64,000 bases of DNA from Streptomyces sp. NBC_00259. Its GTDB lineage: Bacteria > Actinomycetota > Actinomycetes > Streptomycetales > Streptomycetaceae. Positions 8,001 through 17,219 of the stretch are shown here, one piece after another. How positions within the stretch are numbered: position 1 is the stretch's first letter; each line of letters begins with the position of its first letter. The DNA lies in assembly GCF_036181745.1 (NCBI RefSeq), contig NZ_CP108080.1, forward strand, positions 3,162,001-3,226,000. The letters run 5' to 3'. The notes beneath the pieces were generated by a model. The model was not told where the DNA came from and did not search any database. It saw only the letters and a list, made by a program, of their open reading frames with translations. A program made the translations under genes and the position numbers.

Positions 8001-11000
8001 CTTCTCGTCGCCCGCACCTGCCACTGCTGTGATCCGGTCGTCGGAGTCGTACTCGTAGATGTGGTCGACCGTGGCGGCCTCCGCACCCGCACCGCTCTGC
8101 CGGATCAACCGCCCCTTGACGTCGTACTCCTGGGTAATGACGACGCCACCCGGGGAACGCTGTTCCTTGGGCTGCCCGTTGGCGTCGTACACCGTGGTGA
8201 AGGTGCGGTCCGCGGGGTCGGGATGAGCCGGTGTCGACGGCTCCGTCAGCGACTCGGGCAGCCCCCAGGTGTTGTAGGTGGTGATGAACGGATTCCCGCG
8301 TCCGTCGGTGAAGCGCGTTCGGTTGCCCGCCGCGTCGTAGCCGAAGGTCGTCGTGATCGACTCAGTCGCCGAGACGGGTTGCACCGCCTTGGTGACGAGT
8401 CCCGTGGCATCCGCCGTAAAGCTGGTGGTGTGTCCGCGATAGTCGGTCACCGTCAGCGGGTTGCCCGCACGGTCGTAAGTGGAGCTCATGGTCCGCAGCA
8501 CCGCGCCGGTCGCGTCCAGATCGCTGGTGGAGACCAGCTGGCCGTAGCCGTCGTAGGTATTCCTGGTGCTGGTGCCGTCCGCATCCGTCGCAGTGAGGAG
8601 CTCACCGTCCATTTCGTAGGTGAACCGGCTGATGTTCCCGGCGGAGTCGGTAACCTCCGTGGTCTCGCCGAGGCCGTTGTACTTGTACGACTCCGTGACA
8701 CCCATCGGGCTCACAGTCCGGGACAGCTCACCGCCCGGAGCGTTGTACTCGTTGGTCGCCGTGAACGCCCGCTGCGTCGGCTGGCGCACGATCTCCGTGC
8801 TGGTGACCGGACGTTCGAGGTAGTCCCAGGTGGACTCCTCGCGGGCACCGTTCGGCCGGGTCGCGGACAGCTGGTCGCCGTTCGTGTCGTACGTGTACTT
8901 CGTCGTACCGCCCCCCGGCTCGGTGACCGAAGCCAGATCGCCGAGCTGCGTGTACGTGTAGGTGGTGCGGTTGCCCAGCGGGTCGACCTCCGCCGTGACC
9001 TGGCCGAGCTTGTTGTACTCGTTCCAGGCTGTCGACCTGAGCGGCGTGGAGGTGCCGGGGGCCGTGTAGTCGGGCAGCGTCGTCGATGACTCTTGGCCCT
9101 CGGCGTCGTACGCCGTCACGGTGACGTTGCCGAGGGGGTCGGACGTCTCGGTCACCTCACCGAAGGTGTTGTAGCCCGTCATCGACACGGGGCGGACGGA
9201 AACCGGCGCCCCGCCGTTCTGCTCCGCATTGATGGCCGGATCGGTGATCGTGGTCTGCTGAGCGGATTCGTCGTACCCGTAGTCGGTGGCATTGCCGTTC
9301 TCATCCGTCACCGACAGCGGCAGACCCCGCTGGTCCAGCTTCCACGTCGTCGTCCGCACCGAACTGCCCGCCGCCGGCAGCGTCCCCCCGTTCACCGCGG
9401 ACACCTGGGACGCGCTCAGCGCCTCCCCGTAGACCTGCACGTCCGCGATGCCGCCCGGCCAGAAGCCGTCGTACGCGCCCGCGTACTTGACCCGGCCGAT
9501 CTGCAGCCGGCCGTTGGCCGACCAGACCGACGTACGGTCGTCGGTGCCCTGCAGGGCGCCGTTGACGTACAGCGAGATCTTGCCGGTCGACTGGTCGTAG
9601 ACGGACGTCAGCTGGGTCCACTGGCCGGTCACCGGGGCAGCGGTGGAGTACACCAGCTGGTCCCCGAGCGCGCCCGAGGCGTCGTCCTTGGTCGGGAAGC
9701 GGACGGCCCACTTGTTCGTCGACTGGACGTAGCCCAGGTAGAAGCCCGAGTGGTAGGTGCCGTCCTGGCCGACCGCGGTGTAGTTCGACGCGGTCGAGTT
9801 CAGCTTGACCCATGCCGAGACGGTGAAGCTGCCGCTGGTGTCGACCGCGGAGGCTTCCGTCTGGCCGTAGGCGTTGGCCGTCCCGTTGAAGACCGCCGAG
9901 CCGCCCTTCTCGGTGGAGCGGGTGACCGCGCTGCCGAGCGTGATCCTGCGGTTGCCGCCGGAGGAGTCGTTGGCCGTCAGGCCGCTGGTCTCGTCGAGCT
10001 TCCAGCGCGCCACCGGAGCGGTGGTGCCGTCGTGCACCGTCTGGCCCGTGACGTTGCCGAGGTTGTCGTACGTCGTGTCCGACGTACTGACTTCACCGGT
10101 CGCCGGGTCGGTCTCCGTCTCCGAAATGGCGTTGTCGTCCGGGTCGTAGGAGACCTTCGTGGTGCGGTTCACACCGGTCGGGTCCAGCACGGACGACGTG
10201 ACACGGTCGGACGCGTCCACCGCGAAGGTGCTGGTGGTCTGGCCGTCGTTGGTCACCTGCTTGATCAGGTTCCCGGCCATGTCGTACTCGTTGGACTGCT
10301 CGGTGAACTGCTTGCCGTTCGCCGGGTCCTTGCGCACCACGCTCGCCGACAGACCGTCGTCGGTGTACGTGTACGCCGTCACCCAGCCCATCGCGTCGGT
10401 GATCGACGCGAGCCGGCCGGCCGGGTCGTACGCCCGGGACTCCTGGACCAGCGTGGTCGGAGCCGACGGATTGTGCGGGTCGCCGGTGTAGTCGAGCAGG
10501 TTGGTGGTGAGCGGACGGCCTTCGGCGTCGAAGGTGTAGGTGTTGGCGTTCCCCGCGGGGTCGGTCTCCTTGACCTTGTTGCCGTAGACGTCGTACTCGA
10601 ACGACGTGGTGTCGCCGCCCGGGTCCGTCCGTGTCGCCACACGGTTGTACGCGTCGTACGTCATCGACGTCACGCGTGAGGCGTCACCGCCGGTGAGGTC
10701 GGCGACGGTCTGCGAGGTGACGTTGCCGTCCGCGTCGAAGACCGTGGTCGACTTGGCCCGGTGCACCGCACCCGTCACGCGGTTGGTGACCGCGGGGCTG
10801 GTCTCGGTGGCGACCTGGTCGTTCTTGTCGTAGGTGAAGCTGGTGGTCAGCCCGCCGGGCTGGGCGTCCGATATCTCGGTCTCGGTGATCTTCCGGCCGA
10901 GTGCGTCGTACGTGTACGTCACCTTGGCGCCGTTGGCGTCGGTGATGTCGGCGAGGTCACCGTTGGCGAAGTAGACGTTCTTCGTCTTCCTGCCGCCCGG

Positions 11001-14000
11001 TGTGGTCACCGTGTCCACCAGGCCGGCCGGCGCCTTCGCCGTGCCGCCCTCCGCCGCCGGGGTGGCGGTGGTGGTGTACGTGGTCGAGGCCGTGCGGCCA
11101 CCGGGATGACCGGCCACCGGCGGGGTGGACACCGAGAGGAGGTTGCCGCCCGCGTCGTAGCTGTAGCTGGTCAGATAGGTGTTGTCCGCCGGGCCGGAGG
11201 AACGGGCGTCCCGCTCGGTGAGGAGCAGGTCGTTCCGGGGGTCCATCGCGGGGAACGCCGTGGTCGCGTCCGGGTAGTACGTGTAGTACTCCGTGGCGCA
11301 CTTGCCGGCCGCGGTGTCCTGGCAGTCGGTCTGGGAGACCGTGTTGCCGCGGATGTCGTGACCGGTGGTGCTGCGGTTGCCGTTGGCGTCGGTCACGGTG
11401 TGCATGAAGCCCGCCGTGTCGTAGCCGTACGTCGTCCGCTTGCCGTTGGTGTCGATCGCGGCCAGCAGACGGTTGCCCATCTCCGCGTCGTAGACGTACG
11501 TCAGCGTCTTGTCGGTCGGGTCGGTGAGCGTGACCGTGCGCACCGGAGCGACACCGGAGGACGCCTTGTACGCCGACCAGTGCTGCTCGACCTCGTCGGC
11601 GCTGAGCGGGTCCGAGTACACCGCGACTTCGGCGATGGAGCCGGTGAAGTAGCTGATGTCGCCCGGGGACTGGATCCACGACTTGGCGAAGCCCGCGCCG
11701 ATGAAGGTGCGGCCGTTCGTCTGGTCCTTCGCCGCGCCGCTGAAGTCGGCCTGCTTCACACCGTCGACGTACAGCGTCTGGGTGCTGCCGGAGGCCGACA
11801 GCACGGCGTGGTGCCAGGCGTTGTCGGTGACGGTGCTCTTCGAGCCGAAGTCGGCGCCGCCGGAGCCCGAGACGCTCCACCAGTGTCCGCGCAGCTTGCC
11901 GTCGGCGCCCACGTACATGACGGGGTTCCAGCTGCCGCCGACCCCGGCGGGATCGGTGACGGAGCGCTGCTGGTCGGATATGAGGACACCGGGCTTGGTG
12001 GTCTTGAACCACAGCTCGACGGCCCGCTCACCCGACTTGTGCCAGGTGGAGAAGGGGACTTCGGCGTAGGACGACGTGCCGTTGAACTGCGCCGCCCGCA
12101 CGTCGGTCGCCCCGAACGGCCCCTGCACGCCCTGGGTGACGGTGTTGTACGTGCCGAAGCCGGTGTGCAGCTCGTTCGCGGCCTGCGGTGCGCCGAGGGT
12201 GTCGTCGAGGCGCCAGTAGCCGGCGGGAGCGGAGCCCATCACGGCGGACCGGTAGACCTGGGAGGAGCCGGTCACGGTGGCGGGGTTGAGCTTCCAGGTG
12301 CCGCCGTCGCCGTCCGTGGCCCGGAGAACCAGGTCGTCCGTGGTGCCGTAGACGACGGACGACTGGGTCTTGCCGCCCGGTGTGGTGATCTTGTTGAGCA
12401 GTCCGGCGGACCGCTTGGCGGTCTGGTACTGCGCGGTGATCACCGAGGGGTCGAGCGGCTCGGAGTAGATGGCGACCTCGGCCATCTGGCCGGTGTAGTG
12501 ACCGAGCTTGTCGTTGGCGTTCATGGCGGGCCAGCCGTCGGTGTTCACGCCGGCGCCGAGGGAGATGTAGGGCTGCTCCCAGTCGTTGACGGTGCCGGCG
12601 AGGGAGCCCTGCGAGACACCGTCGAGGTACAGGGTCTGGCTGTTGGCCACACCGGTGAGCACCGCGTTGTGCCACTGGCCGTCGGTGACGCTCGCGGACG
12701 ACGTGATCGTCGTCATGCAGCCCGGCGACATGGCCAGGCAGCCGCGCAGCTTGCCGTCCGTGCCGACGTACACCGCCGGAGTGTTCTTCGTGGTGTTGGC
12801 GACCGGGTCGGTGTCGCTCAGCGGCTTGTCGCCGTAGTAGAAGAGGACGCCTCCGGCCGTGGTCGTCTTGAACCACAGCGACACCGTCATGTACGAGGGC
12901 GTGGCACCGGGGGCGCTCGGCATCTCGACGTACGAGGTGGTGCCGTTGAAGGTGGCCGTCTTCTGCGTGGAGCCGGCGAGGACGGACGAGCTGCCCAGGG
13001 TCACGTTGCGGTACGTGCCGTTGTACCGGCCCTGGTTGGTGTCGACCGTGTCCTTGGCGACCGTGCCGGACGTCTCACCGAGCCGCCAGTACGCGAACGG
13101 GTCGGCGTCCAGCACCGTGGTGCGGTAGTGGTTGCCGGTGGCGTACGTGTACGTCGTGCACTTGGTCCAGTCGGCCGGCGGGCACACCTTGGTCAGCTGG
13201 TCGCCGGTGTAGGTGTACTGCCAGGTCTGGGCGGTGTTGAAGTCGCCCGGAGTGGACGGGTCGGTGGCGACCGTCGCGACGTGCGCGGGGGTGGCCGTGT
13301 TCCAGGCGAGCGTCAGGGACCGCTTGGACGTCTCGTTGGTGATCTTCGTCAGCTGCTCGGAGGCGTTGTAGGTGAACGTCTCCGTCCGGCCGGCGTAGTC
13401 CTTGATGGTCGAGATCGCGTACGTGCCGGCCTTCGCGGTCGCCTGCTTGAAGGCGTACTCCGTGAAGTCCTTGTCCGTCAGCGCGTAGCCGCCGCCGGTC
13501 ACGGCCGCCAGCCGGGCGTAGCGGCCCAGCGGGGGTACGAAGGTGCCGTCGCTGTTGCGGCCGAAGGCGACCTGCTCACCGCCCGGGTAGGTGATCACCA
13601 CACTGGCGATCGCACCCGCGCCGTCCTTGACCTCGGCCGCCTTCATGTCGAGGACCGTCGACCAGCCGGCGCCGAAGGCGTTGTCGATGCGCGGGTCGAG
13701 GCTGTTGTAGGAGCGGTCGATCTCCAGCGAGGGGCCGACCACCTCGACGTCGGCGTCGGTGTCCTCGGTGGTGTAGTTGCCGTCACTGGGGTCGAACTCG
13801 TGGCCGTCGGTGTTCTGGGCCAGGCCCGAGGTGACCGGCGGCTGCGGCACGGCGGTGGTGAAGCGGCTGGAGTACGTCACCTCCTCGTAGCCGTCGCTGA
13901 CGCCCACGTACCAGAGGTAGTTCTTGCTCCACTTGAGCTTGCCCGCGGGGATCTTCCAGTTGCCCTTGGTGATGGCCCCGGAGGTGGCGACGGGTGTGGT

Positions 14001-15806
14001 GCTCTCGCTGTCCGCGTCGTAGACCTCGTAGGTGTACGTCAGTGACGCCTGGGGCCACTTGTCGGCGTCCTTGGCGTAGACGAGCAGTTCGGGCTGGAGG
14101 GTGTTGGCCTGGAAGTTCTCCGGCGGGTACTGGGCGGTGACCTGCGGCTTGGCGTTGGGCGCGTACGTCAGGTCCAGGGACGGACGCCAGCCGGCGGTGG
14201 CCGAGTTGTCGGAGTGGAACTTCTTCCAGTGCAGCCCGTCCGCGGTGGACGCGGTGATCGCGAGACCGTGGTTGGCGCCACCGGTGGCGACCTGGGTGAA
14301 CCAGCTCGTGTTGAGGGTCACCGGCATCTTCACACCGACGTCGGTGCCGCCGTCGCTGTTGGAGCAGGAGGCACCGGGCGCGGGCGTGGCCGAGCCGATG
14401 GACGCTCCGTAGGCGGGACCGGGGTAGGCGGTCACTCCGGACGGGGTCCAGGACTGGGTCACGGGGTGGACCGAGAAGTCCTGCGCGGTGCAGGTCGCGG
14501 ACCAGAGCGCCCAGACGTTGAGGGTGGCCGCGGACACCTTCTGCCCGGCGAGCGTGGTGCCGAGCGAGGGGAACTGCAGGAACGAGTTGGCCTTGTTGGT
14601 GCCCGAGTCGTACGAACCGATCTTGATCTGGTTCTCGGTGGAGTGGTCACCCCCGATCGTGTTCTGCGTGTACGTCGAGTTGCTCGCCACGATCGTCGGG
14701 TCGACGGTGACCGGGTAGACCCGCTCGGGGGCGTCCAGCCACTCCCGGTCGGCGGTCAGCCGCAGCGCCGGCCCGCCGTCCACGTCGATGAGTTCGTAGT
14801 CGACGGCCCGTGACTGCGCGGCGTCGCCGGAGCGCGGGTCGATCCTGGAGTCCTCCATGAAGGCATGGGGGATGGTGGCGGTCACCTTGCCGTCGGCGTC
14901 GGTGAACTCCACGTCGCCGTCGGCCGAGACGCGGGGCGTGAGGCCCTTGACGTCGAGCGGGAAGACCCAGGAGTCGGCGGCGTCCTTGCTGTGCAGGACG
15001 AGGTTCTCCTTGAGGCCCTCGGCGAGCGGCACGAGCTGTACGTCGGTGCCGGGCAGCACACCGGAGTAGGTCACGGTGCCGTTGGCCGCCACGGTGGGCT
15101 CGGCCTTCACGGAGCCGCGCAGCGCGTACGCGAGGCTGCGGCCGTCACCGAAGTCGACGGACGCGAGCTGCTGGTCGGCGGCGTCGGGAGCGAACTCGAC
15201 GTCGAGCGAGTTGGCCCGCTGCTGGAGCCTGCCGTCCGTGTCCGTGGTCAGGGCGGTGTCGATCGGCTTCCATGTGCCGTCGGCGGCTTTGAAGTTGGTG
15301 CGGCCGGAGTGGTGCCGGACGGTCGTGGACCCGTCGGCGTTGACGTAGTAGTCCGACGTGGCCGTGGACTTCCTGGCGTCCCGCTTGCTGGTCCCGGCGT
15401 CGAAGCTCTTCGCCGTACCGGGGGCCTTGCCGGTGGTGGCCGTGGTGGTCGGGTCCTCCGCGCGCTTGTACGCGTCGAGTTCACCCTTGCCCTTGCCGGG
15501 CTTACGGCCGGAACCGCCGTCGGCGCTGGTGGCCGCGGTGGAGGCGCGGTGGCTCTTGCCCCGCGCGGTGCCGTTCTGCTGGTCGGGCGTGTCGAGCGGG
15601 GACGTGTTGGCCCAGTCCCACAGCCCGGGGAGGGACAGTTCGGGCATGCTCAGCGCCGGCAGCGTGGCCCCGGTGGCCGCTGCGGTCTCCGTGGTGAGCA
15701 TGAAGGAGAAGGAAACGAGGACGGACAGAGCCGTAGCCCTCACTCTGCGTCTGCCGGTGGGACCCGGCGGAAACAGACGAGGGCTACGTACCCAGCGAGC
15801 GCGCAT
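5034..15806 (-). CDS. Giant secreted RHS/YD-repeat polymorphic toxin with HINT domain and nuclease-like tip
   Basis: About 3590 residues. I take ATG 15806 rather than the ORF-maximal start at 15878, because it has an AAAGG site and begins an Arg-rich signal peptide (hydrophobic core ATALSVLVSFSFML). Domains in rough order: a DNRLRE-like domain (370-520); an Fn3-like domain (555-650); the RHS shell start (~670); LamG-like domains at ~905-1120, 1195-1405 and 1930-2140, each opening with a YWRL/RWKL..E motif; many YD repeats; the RHS core end (MAARWYSPQTGQFNSRD..YAYADDNP, ~2930-2985). Next come a Lys/Arg-rich stretch (~2994-3130), a Gly/Ala-rich hydrophobic stretch (~3130-3215), a HINT domain starting C3283, and cleavage motif HN|C at 3427. 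The last ~164 residues contain EARGHLLARTLGG and NLVTLTQNPSN, like DNA/RNA non-specific endonucleases. No frameshift seen. Confidence 0.9.
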   Translation of the reverse strand: MRARWVRSPRLFPPGPTGRRRVRATALSVLVSFSFMLTTETAAATGATLPALSMPELSLPGLWDWANTSPLDTPDQQNGTARGKSHRASTAATSADGGSGRKPGKGKGELDAYKRAEDPTTTATTGKAPGTAKSFDAGTSKRDARKSTATSDYYVNADGSTTVRHHSGRTNFKAADGTWKPIDTALTTDTDGRLQQRANSLDVEFAPDAADQQLASVDFGDGRSLAYALRGSVKAEPTVAANGTVTYSGVLPGTDVQLVPLAEGLKENLVLHSKDAADSWVFPLDVKGLTPRVSADGDVEFTDADGKVTATIPHAFMEDSRIDPRSGDAAQSRAVDYELIDVDGGPALRLTADREWLDAPERVYPVTVDPTIVASNSTYTQNTIGGDHSTENQIKIGSYDSGTNKANSFLQFPSLGTTLAGQKVSAATLNVWALWSATCTAQDFSVHPVTQSWTPSGVTAYPGPAYGASIGSATPAPGASCSNSDGGTDVGVKMPVTLNTSWFTQVATGGANHGLAITASTADGLHWKKFHSDNSATAGWRPSLDLTYAPNAKPQVTAQYPPENFQANTLQPELLVYAKDADKWPQASLTYTYEVYDADSESTTPVATSGAITKGNWKIPAGKLKWSKNYLWYVGVSDGYEEVTYSSRFTTAVPQPPVTSGLAQNTDGHEFDPSDGNYTTEDTDADVEVVGPSLEIDRSYNSLDPRIDNAFGAGWSTVLDMKAAEVKDGAGAIASVVITYPGGEQVAFGRNSDGTFVPPLGRYARLAAVTGGGYALTDKDFTEYAFKQATAKAGTYAISTIKDYAGRTETFTYNASEQLTKITNETSKRSLTLAWNTATPAHVATVATDPSTPGDFNTAQTWQYTYTGDQLTKVCPPADWTKCTTYTYATGNHYRTTVLDADPFAYWRLGETSGTVAKDTVDTNQGRYNGTYRNVTLGSSSVLAGSTQKTATFNGTTSYVEMPSAPGATPSYMTVSLWFKTTTAGGVLFYYGDKPLSDTDPVANTTKNTPAVYVGTDGKLRGCLAMSPGCMTTITSSASVTDGQWHNAVLTGVANSQTLYLDGVSQGSLAGTVNDWEQPYISLGAGVNTDGWPAMNANDKLGHYTGQMAEVAIYSEPLDPSVITAQYQTAKRSAGLLNKITTPGGKTQSSVVYGTTDDLVLRATDGDGGTWKLNPATVTGSSQVYRSAVMGSAPAGYWRLDDTLGAPQAANELHTGFGTYNTVTQGVQGPFGATDVRAAQFNGTSSYAEVPFSTWHKSGERAVELWFKTTKPGVLISDQQRSVTDPAGVGGSWNPVMYVGADGKLRGHWWSVSGSGGADFGSKSTVTDNAWHHAVLSASGSTQTLYVDGVKQADFSGAAKDQTNGRTFIGAGFAKSWIQSPGDISYFTGSIAEVAVYSDPLSADEVEQHWSAYKASSGVAPVRTVTLTDPTDKTLTYVYDAEMGNRLLAAIDTNGKRTTYGYDTAGFMHTVTDANGNRSTTGHDIRGNTVSQTDCQDTAAGKCATEYYTYYPDATTAFPAMDPRNDLLLTERDARSSGPADNTYLTSYSYDAGGNLLSVSTPPVAGHPGGRTASTTYTTTATPAAEGGTAKAPAGLVDTVTTPGGRKTKNVYFANGDLADITDANGAKVTYTYDALGRKITETEISDAQPGGLTTSFTYDKNDQVATETSPAVTNRVTGAVHRAKSTTVFDADGNVTSQTVADLTGGDASRVTSMTYDAYNRVATRTDPGGDTTSFEYDVYGNKVKETDPAGNANTYTFDAEGRPLTTNLLDYTGDPHNPSAPTTLVQESRAYDPAGRLASITDAMGWVTAYTYTDDGLSASVVRKDPANGKQFTEQSNEYDMAGNLIKQVTNDGQTTSTFAVDASDRVTSSVLDPTGVNRTTKVSYDPDDNAISETETDPATGEVSTSDTTYDNLGNVTGQTVHDGTTAPVARWKLDETSGLTANDSSGGNRRITLGSAVTRSTEKGGSAVFNGTANAYGQTEASAVDTSGSFTVSAWVKLNSTASNYTAVGQDGTYHSGFYLGYVQSTNKWAVRFPTKDDASGALGDQLVYSTAAPVTGQWTQLTSVYDQSTGKISLYVNGALQGTDDRTSVWSANGRLQIGRVKYAGAYDGFWPGGIADVQVYGEALSASQVSAVNGGTLPAAGSSVRTTTWKLDQRGLPLSVTDENGNATDYGYDESAQQTTITDPAINAEQNGGAPVSVRPVSMTGYNTFGEVTETSDPLGNVTVTAYDAEGQESSTTLPDYTAPGTSTPLRSTAWNEYNKLGQVTAEVDPLGNRTTYTYTQLGDLASVTEPGGGTTKYTYDTNGDQLSATRPNGAREESTWDYLERPVTSTEIVRQPTQRAFTATNEYNAPGGELSRTVSPMGVTESYKYNGLGETTEVTDSAGNISRFTYEMDGELLTATDADGTSTRNTYDGYGQLVSTSDLDATGAVLRTMSSTYDRAGNPLTVTDYRGHTTSFTADATGLVTKAVQPVSATESITTTFGYDAAGNRTRFTDGRGNPFITTYNTWGLPESLTEPSTPAHPDPADRTFTTVYDANGQPKEQRSPGGVVITQEYDVKGRLIRQSGAGAEAATVDHIYEYDSDDRITAVAGAGDEKSTFTYDDRGLLLSTFGPSGASSFAYNGDGGMTSRTDAAGTASYAYDSAGRLKTVDDGATGSTMTYGYDRDNNVTSVDYGSGKSKRSFSYDALERVTSDKLTSLTGRVLSSVAYGWDENGNETSKTTTGVAGAAANTYTYDWANRLSSWSNGTTTEQYGYDGSGNRTRVGGDTYTYDARNRLTSDGSSTYTYTARGTMSSVTSEDGKQTSVKADAFNRVISEGDRTYTYDGLDRVLNAKDETGSALFSFQYSGAGNDVASDGVTSYSRNADGSLLGLKTAASSALVLTDLHDDVIGQFTDSAEALTGSTTYSPFGKVLETTGMLGNLGYQSGWTDPETAKVNMAARWYSPQTGQFNSRDTVGLDPLPTSVTANRYAYADDNPMTATDPTGHWPSFIDKAIKKVKKKVKKAVKSAWKKTKAAVKKVSKVVRKAAKKIKKAVKKAVRKAHRAVRKAVRYVRDSVRKVKRYVKRTYKRVKRYVHKVVKHVKKTVRKVAKAVKHVAKKVVKAAKKVGRAVKKAAKATANFVKQHASTIASVAVGIAVFAGCTAITAGAGALGCAALAGAAANGVGYLMSDGPKSVGGFLGAAAIGGVTGLLGGAAGGAAGSAVGSLLRGVSSSAVRGGAAGAANGATEGAVTGVVEYGTNCARSEEGCSVSGAAKATAIGAVMGGVFGAASGKAGCHSFASATPVVLANGSAKPISEVKVGDHVLTAEPGKKGKEVHKVTKVHVTTHDRDYVRVTVGTKDGHRALETTALHQIYNATNKTWTRAQDLRTGDQFQTADGSAAKVVNTRMYSDSKITFDLTVDGLHTYFVEAGDAALLVHNCAARKSKRTPDQYSGDNSVRYHGLDDLGRPQGIDAQITKSKLDTGTEAGSRWTPGWRGNGDLFNEARGHLLARTLGGPGKGRLSKWNLVTLTQNPSNLKQYAEFESKVYKAVDAGETVQYSVKPEYHGTNPIPVRLNISAVGNRGFSLSGSVDNPASGVRTAVP

Positions 15807-15936
15807 GGGCCAGCCTTTACTTACACGAAGCCTACATAATCTTCGCGAGACTGCCCGAGCTCCGCACATGAGTTCCACTCAAGATCGATCTCTTTTGCCG
15901 ATCTTTACCGAACGCGGGGAACTCGTTGCTTGAATG

Positions 15937-16557
15937 CTACGAATCGGACGCTTTGACGGCCTGTCTGATCGCCTCGGCCACGGAGGACTTGAGCCCGTCG
16001 CCCGCCTTCGCCACGGTGACGTTCGGGCTCGTGCGCGCATCCGTGTCCGACGCTCCGCCGACCACGACGAAGCGCACCTTCGGGTACTTCTTCGCGTCGG
16101 CCTCGGTGACCTCCACCTGAGGACCGCCGACCGCCAGGACGACATCGCACTGACGCTGCATCAGGCTGTTGAAGAACGGACGGACGTTGTCCGGCGACTG
16201 CGGTCCCACGACCGGGACGTAGTTGACCCGGGCCCGGGTGTCGAGGGACGCCTGCTGCATGCCCTCCCACACCGGCGCCGCGGGCGTGCCCGCCACGATG
16301 CCCTTCTCCCCCGTCAGCAGACAGGCGTCGAAGTCCTCGTACTGGCGCGCCCGCGGGTCGGGCGGCCCGGACTCCTCGCCGCCGGCGAACAGCCAGGCGC
16401 CGGCCAGTCCCAGCACGATGACGGCGGAGCTGCCCACGGCCCAGCCCGCACGGCCGCGCAGGGAGCCCGCCACGGCGGCCAGCCCGGCGCCGAGGCGCGC
16501 CCCGGCGCCCGAGCGGGAAGTCTTCGCGGTGGTACGCCAGGTACGCCGGGTCTTCAC
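15937..16557 (-). CDS. Membrane-anchored BMP-like (periplasmic-binding half-domain) protein
   Basis: GTG 16557 overlaps the stop of the gene before it (GTGA). The 206-residue product has a basic N-terminus, one hydrophobic helix (AVIVLGLAGAWLF, ~45-57), then an extracytoplasmic domain with DFDACLLTGEKGI, GMQQASLDTRARV, CDVVLAVGG and KVRFVVVGGA. That pattern is the N-terminal lobe of BMP/PnrA-type substrate-binding proteins, but the second lobe is absent, so transport is doubtful. In Streptomyces such short versions are common and of unknown role. It is co-transcribed with the preceding small membrane protein. Confidence 0.7.
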   Translation of the reverse strand: MKTRRTWRTTAKTSRSGAGARLGAGLAAVAGSLRGRAGWAVGSSAVIVLGLAGAWLFAGGEESGPPDPRARQYEDFDACLLTGEKGIVAGTPAAPVWEGMQQASLDTRARVNYVPVVGPQSPDNVRPFFNSLMQRQCDVVLAVGGPQVEVTEADAKKYPKVRFVVVGGASDTDARTSPNVTVAKAGDGLKSSVAEAIRQAVKASDS

Positions 16558-16898
16558 CGGGACCCACCCGCCGGCGGTCCGACCAGCAGACAGTGGAGCG
16601 CGGCACCGGCCGTCGAGAGGCCCAGCAGCACGCAGTCGGCGGCGAACTGCCAGCCGTGGGTGTCCACCGGGGTGAACGCGGCCTGCAGCAGCCAGCCGAC
16701 GGTGGCGGCGGTGAAGACGGCCACGGCGGCCCAGTCGGCGCGCGTGCCGCGCCGGGCGGCGATGACGTACGAAGGAACCGCGCCCAGCATCCCGAGGCTC
16801 AGTACCGGAACGGCCGCCAGCAGGACCCTCGGGAGCAGTCCGGGCACGGCCCCCCTCGCCGGCTGAGCCGCACAGACGGCGGCGACGTCGGGCTTCAC
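16554..16898 (-). CDS. Small integral membrane protein
   Basis: I chose GTG 16898 because GAGAGG lies about 11 bases upstream. The longer frame to 16994 lacks a site and has a non-protein-like N-terminus. The 114-residue product has three probable membrane helices (LLPRVLLAAVPVLSLGMLGAVPSYVI; WAAVAVFTAATVGWLLQAAF; AADCVLLGLSTAGAALHCLLV). No functional motif. Its stop overlaps the BMP-like gene start by four bases, so the two are translationally coupled and probably act at the membrane together. Confidence 0.7.
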   Translation of the reverse strand: MKPDVAAVCAAQPARGAVPGLLPRVLLAAVPVLSLGMLGAVPSYVIAARRGTRADWAAVAVFTAATVGWLLQAAFTPVDTHGWQFAADCVLLGLSTAGAALHCLLVGPPAGGSR

Positions 16899-17219
16899 GA
16901 TTCGGCTACCTCTCGGGGAATGTGTGTGCGGATGGCGCGCGCACGTACACAAGTGACGGGTGGCCGTACGGTACATCCCGCGAGGAAGCACCATCGGTCC
17001 CGGGGGCCGTCCCGGCGCCCGCGTGCGGAGCAGGCGCCGTCCGTGCGGGCGCCTCTAGTGCCACGTCAGGCAACGTTTGCCCTGTCCGCTCCCGGCACCT
17101 CGGGGCGATGTTCCCCGTCGATATGTCCGCCGTTCGGGGGCACGGCCAGCGCGGGGCAACGCGACCCCGAGCCGTCGTTCCGTCGCGAGCCAGCGGCCAA
17201 CGCGCCAGGACAAATCACG
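16899..17219. other. Gene-free stretch containing the left end of an inverted-repeat element
   Basis: From 16899 to about 17054 lies the promoter region of the leftward membrane-protein pair. At 17055-17080 begins the inverted repeat described separately. The remainder up to the dihydrofolate-reductase-like gene stop shows no coding frame and no transposase remnant that I can recognise. Confidence 0.6.
17055..17080 (+). repeat. Left inverted repeat of the 881-bp element
   Basis: Begins CTAGTGCCACGTCAGGCAAC and ends ...TTTGC. It pairs with 17910-17935 with one mismatch. Confidence 0.85.

Noticed and set aside
9093..14045. Long rightward open frames opposite the RHS gene
   Set aside because: They are antisense shadows of a high-GC repeat gene, very rich in Arg, Gly and Val, with no domain pattern and no ribosome binding sites.
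15807..15878. Longer start for the RHS gene
   Set aside because: The extra 24 residues would put the signal peptide inside the protein, and no ribosome binding site precedes the earlier start; ATG 15806 has both.
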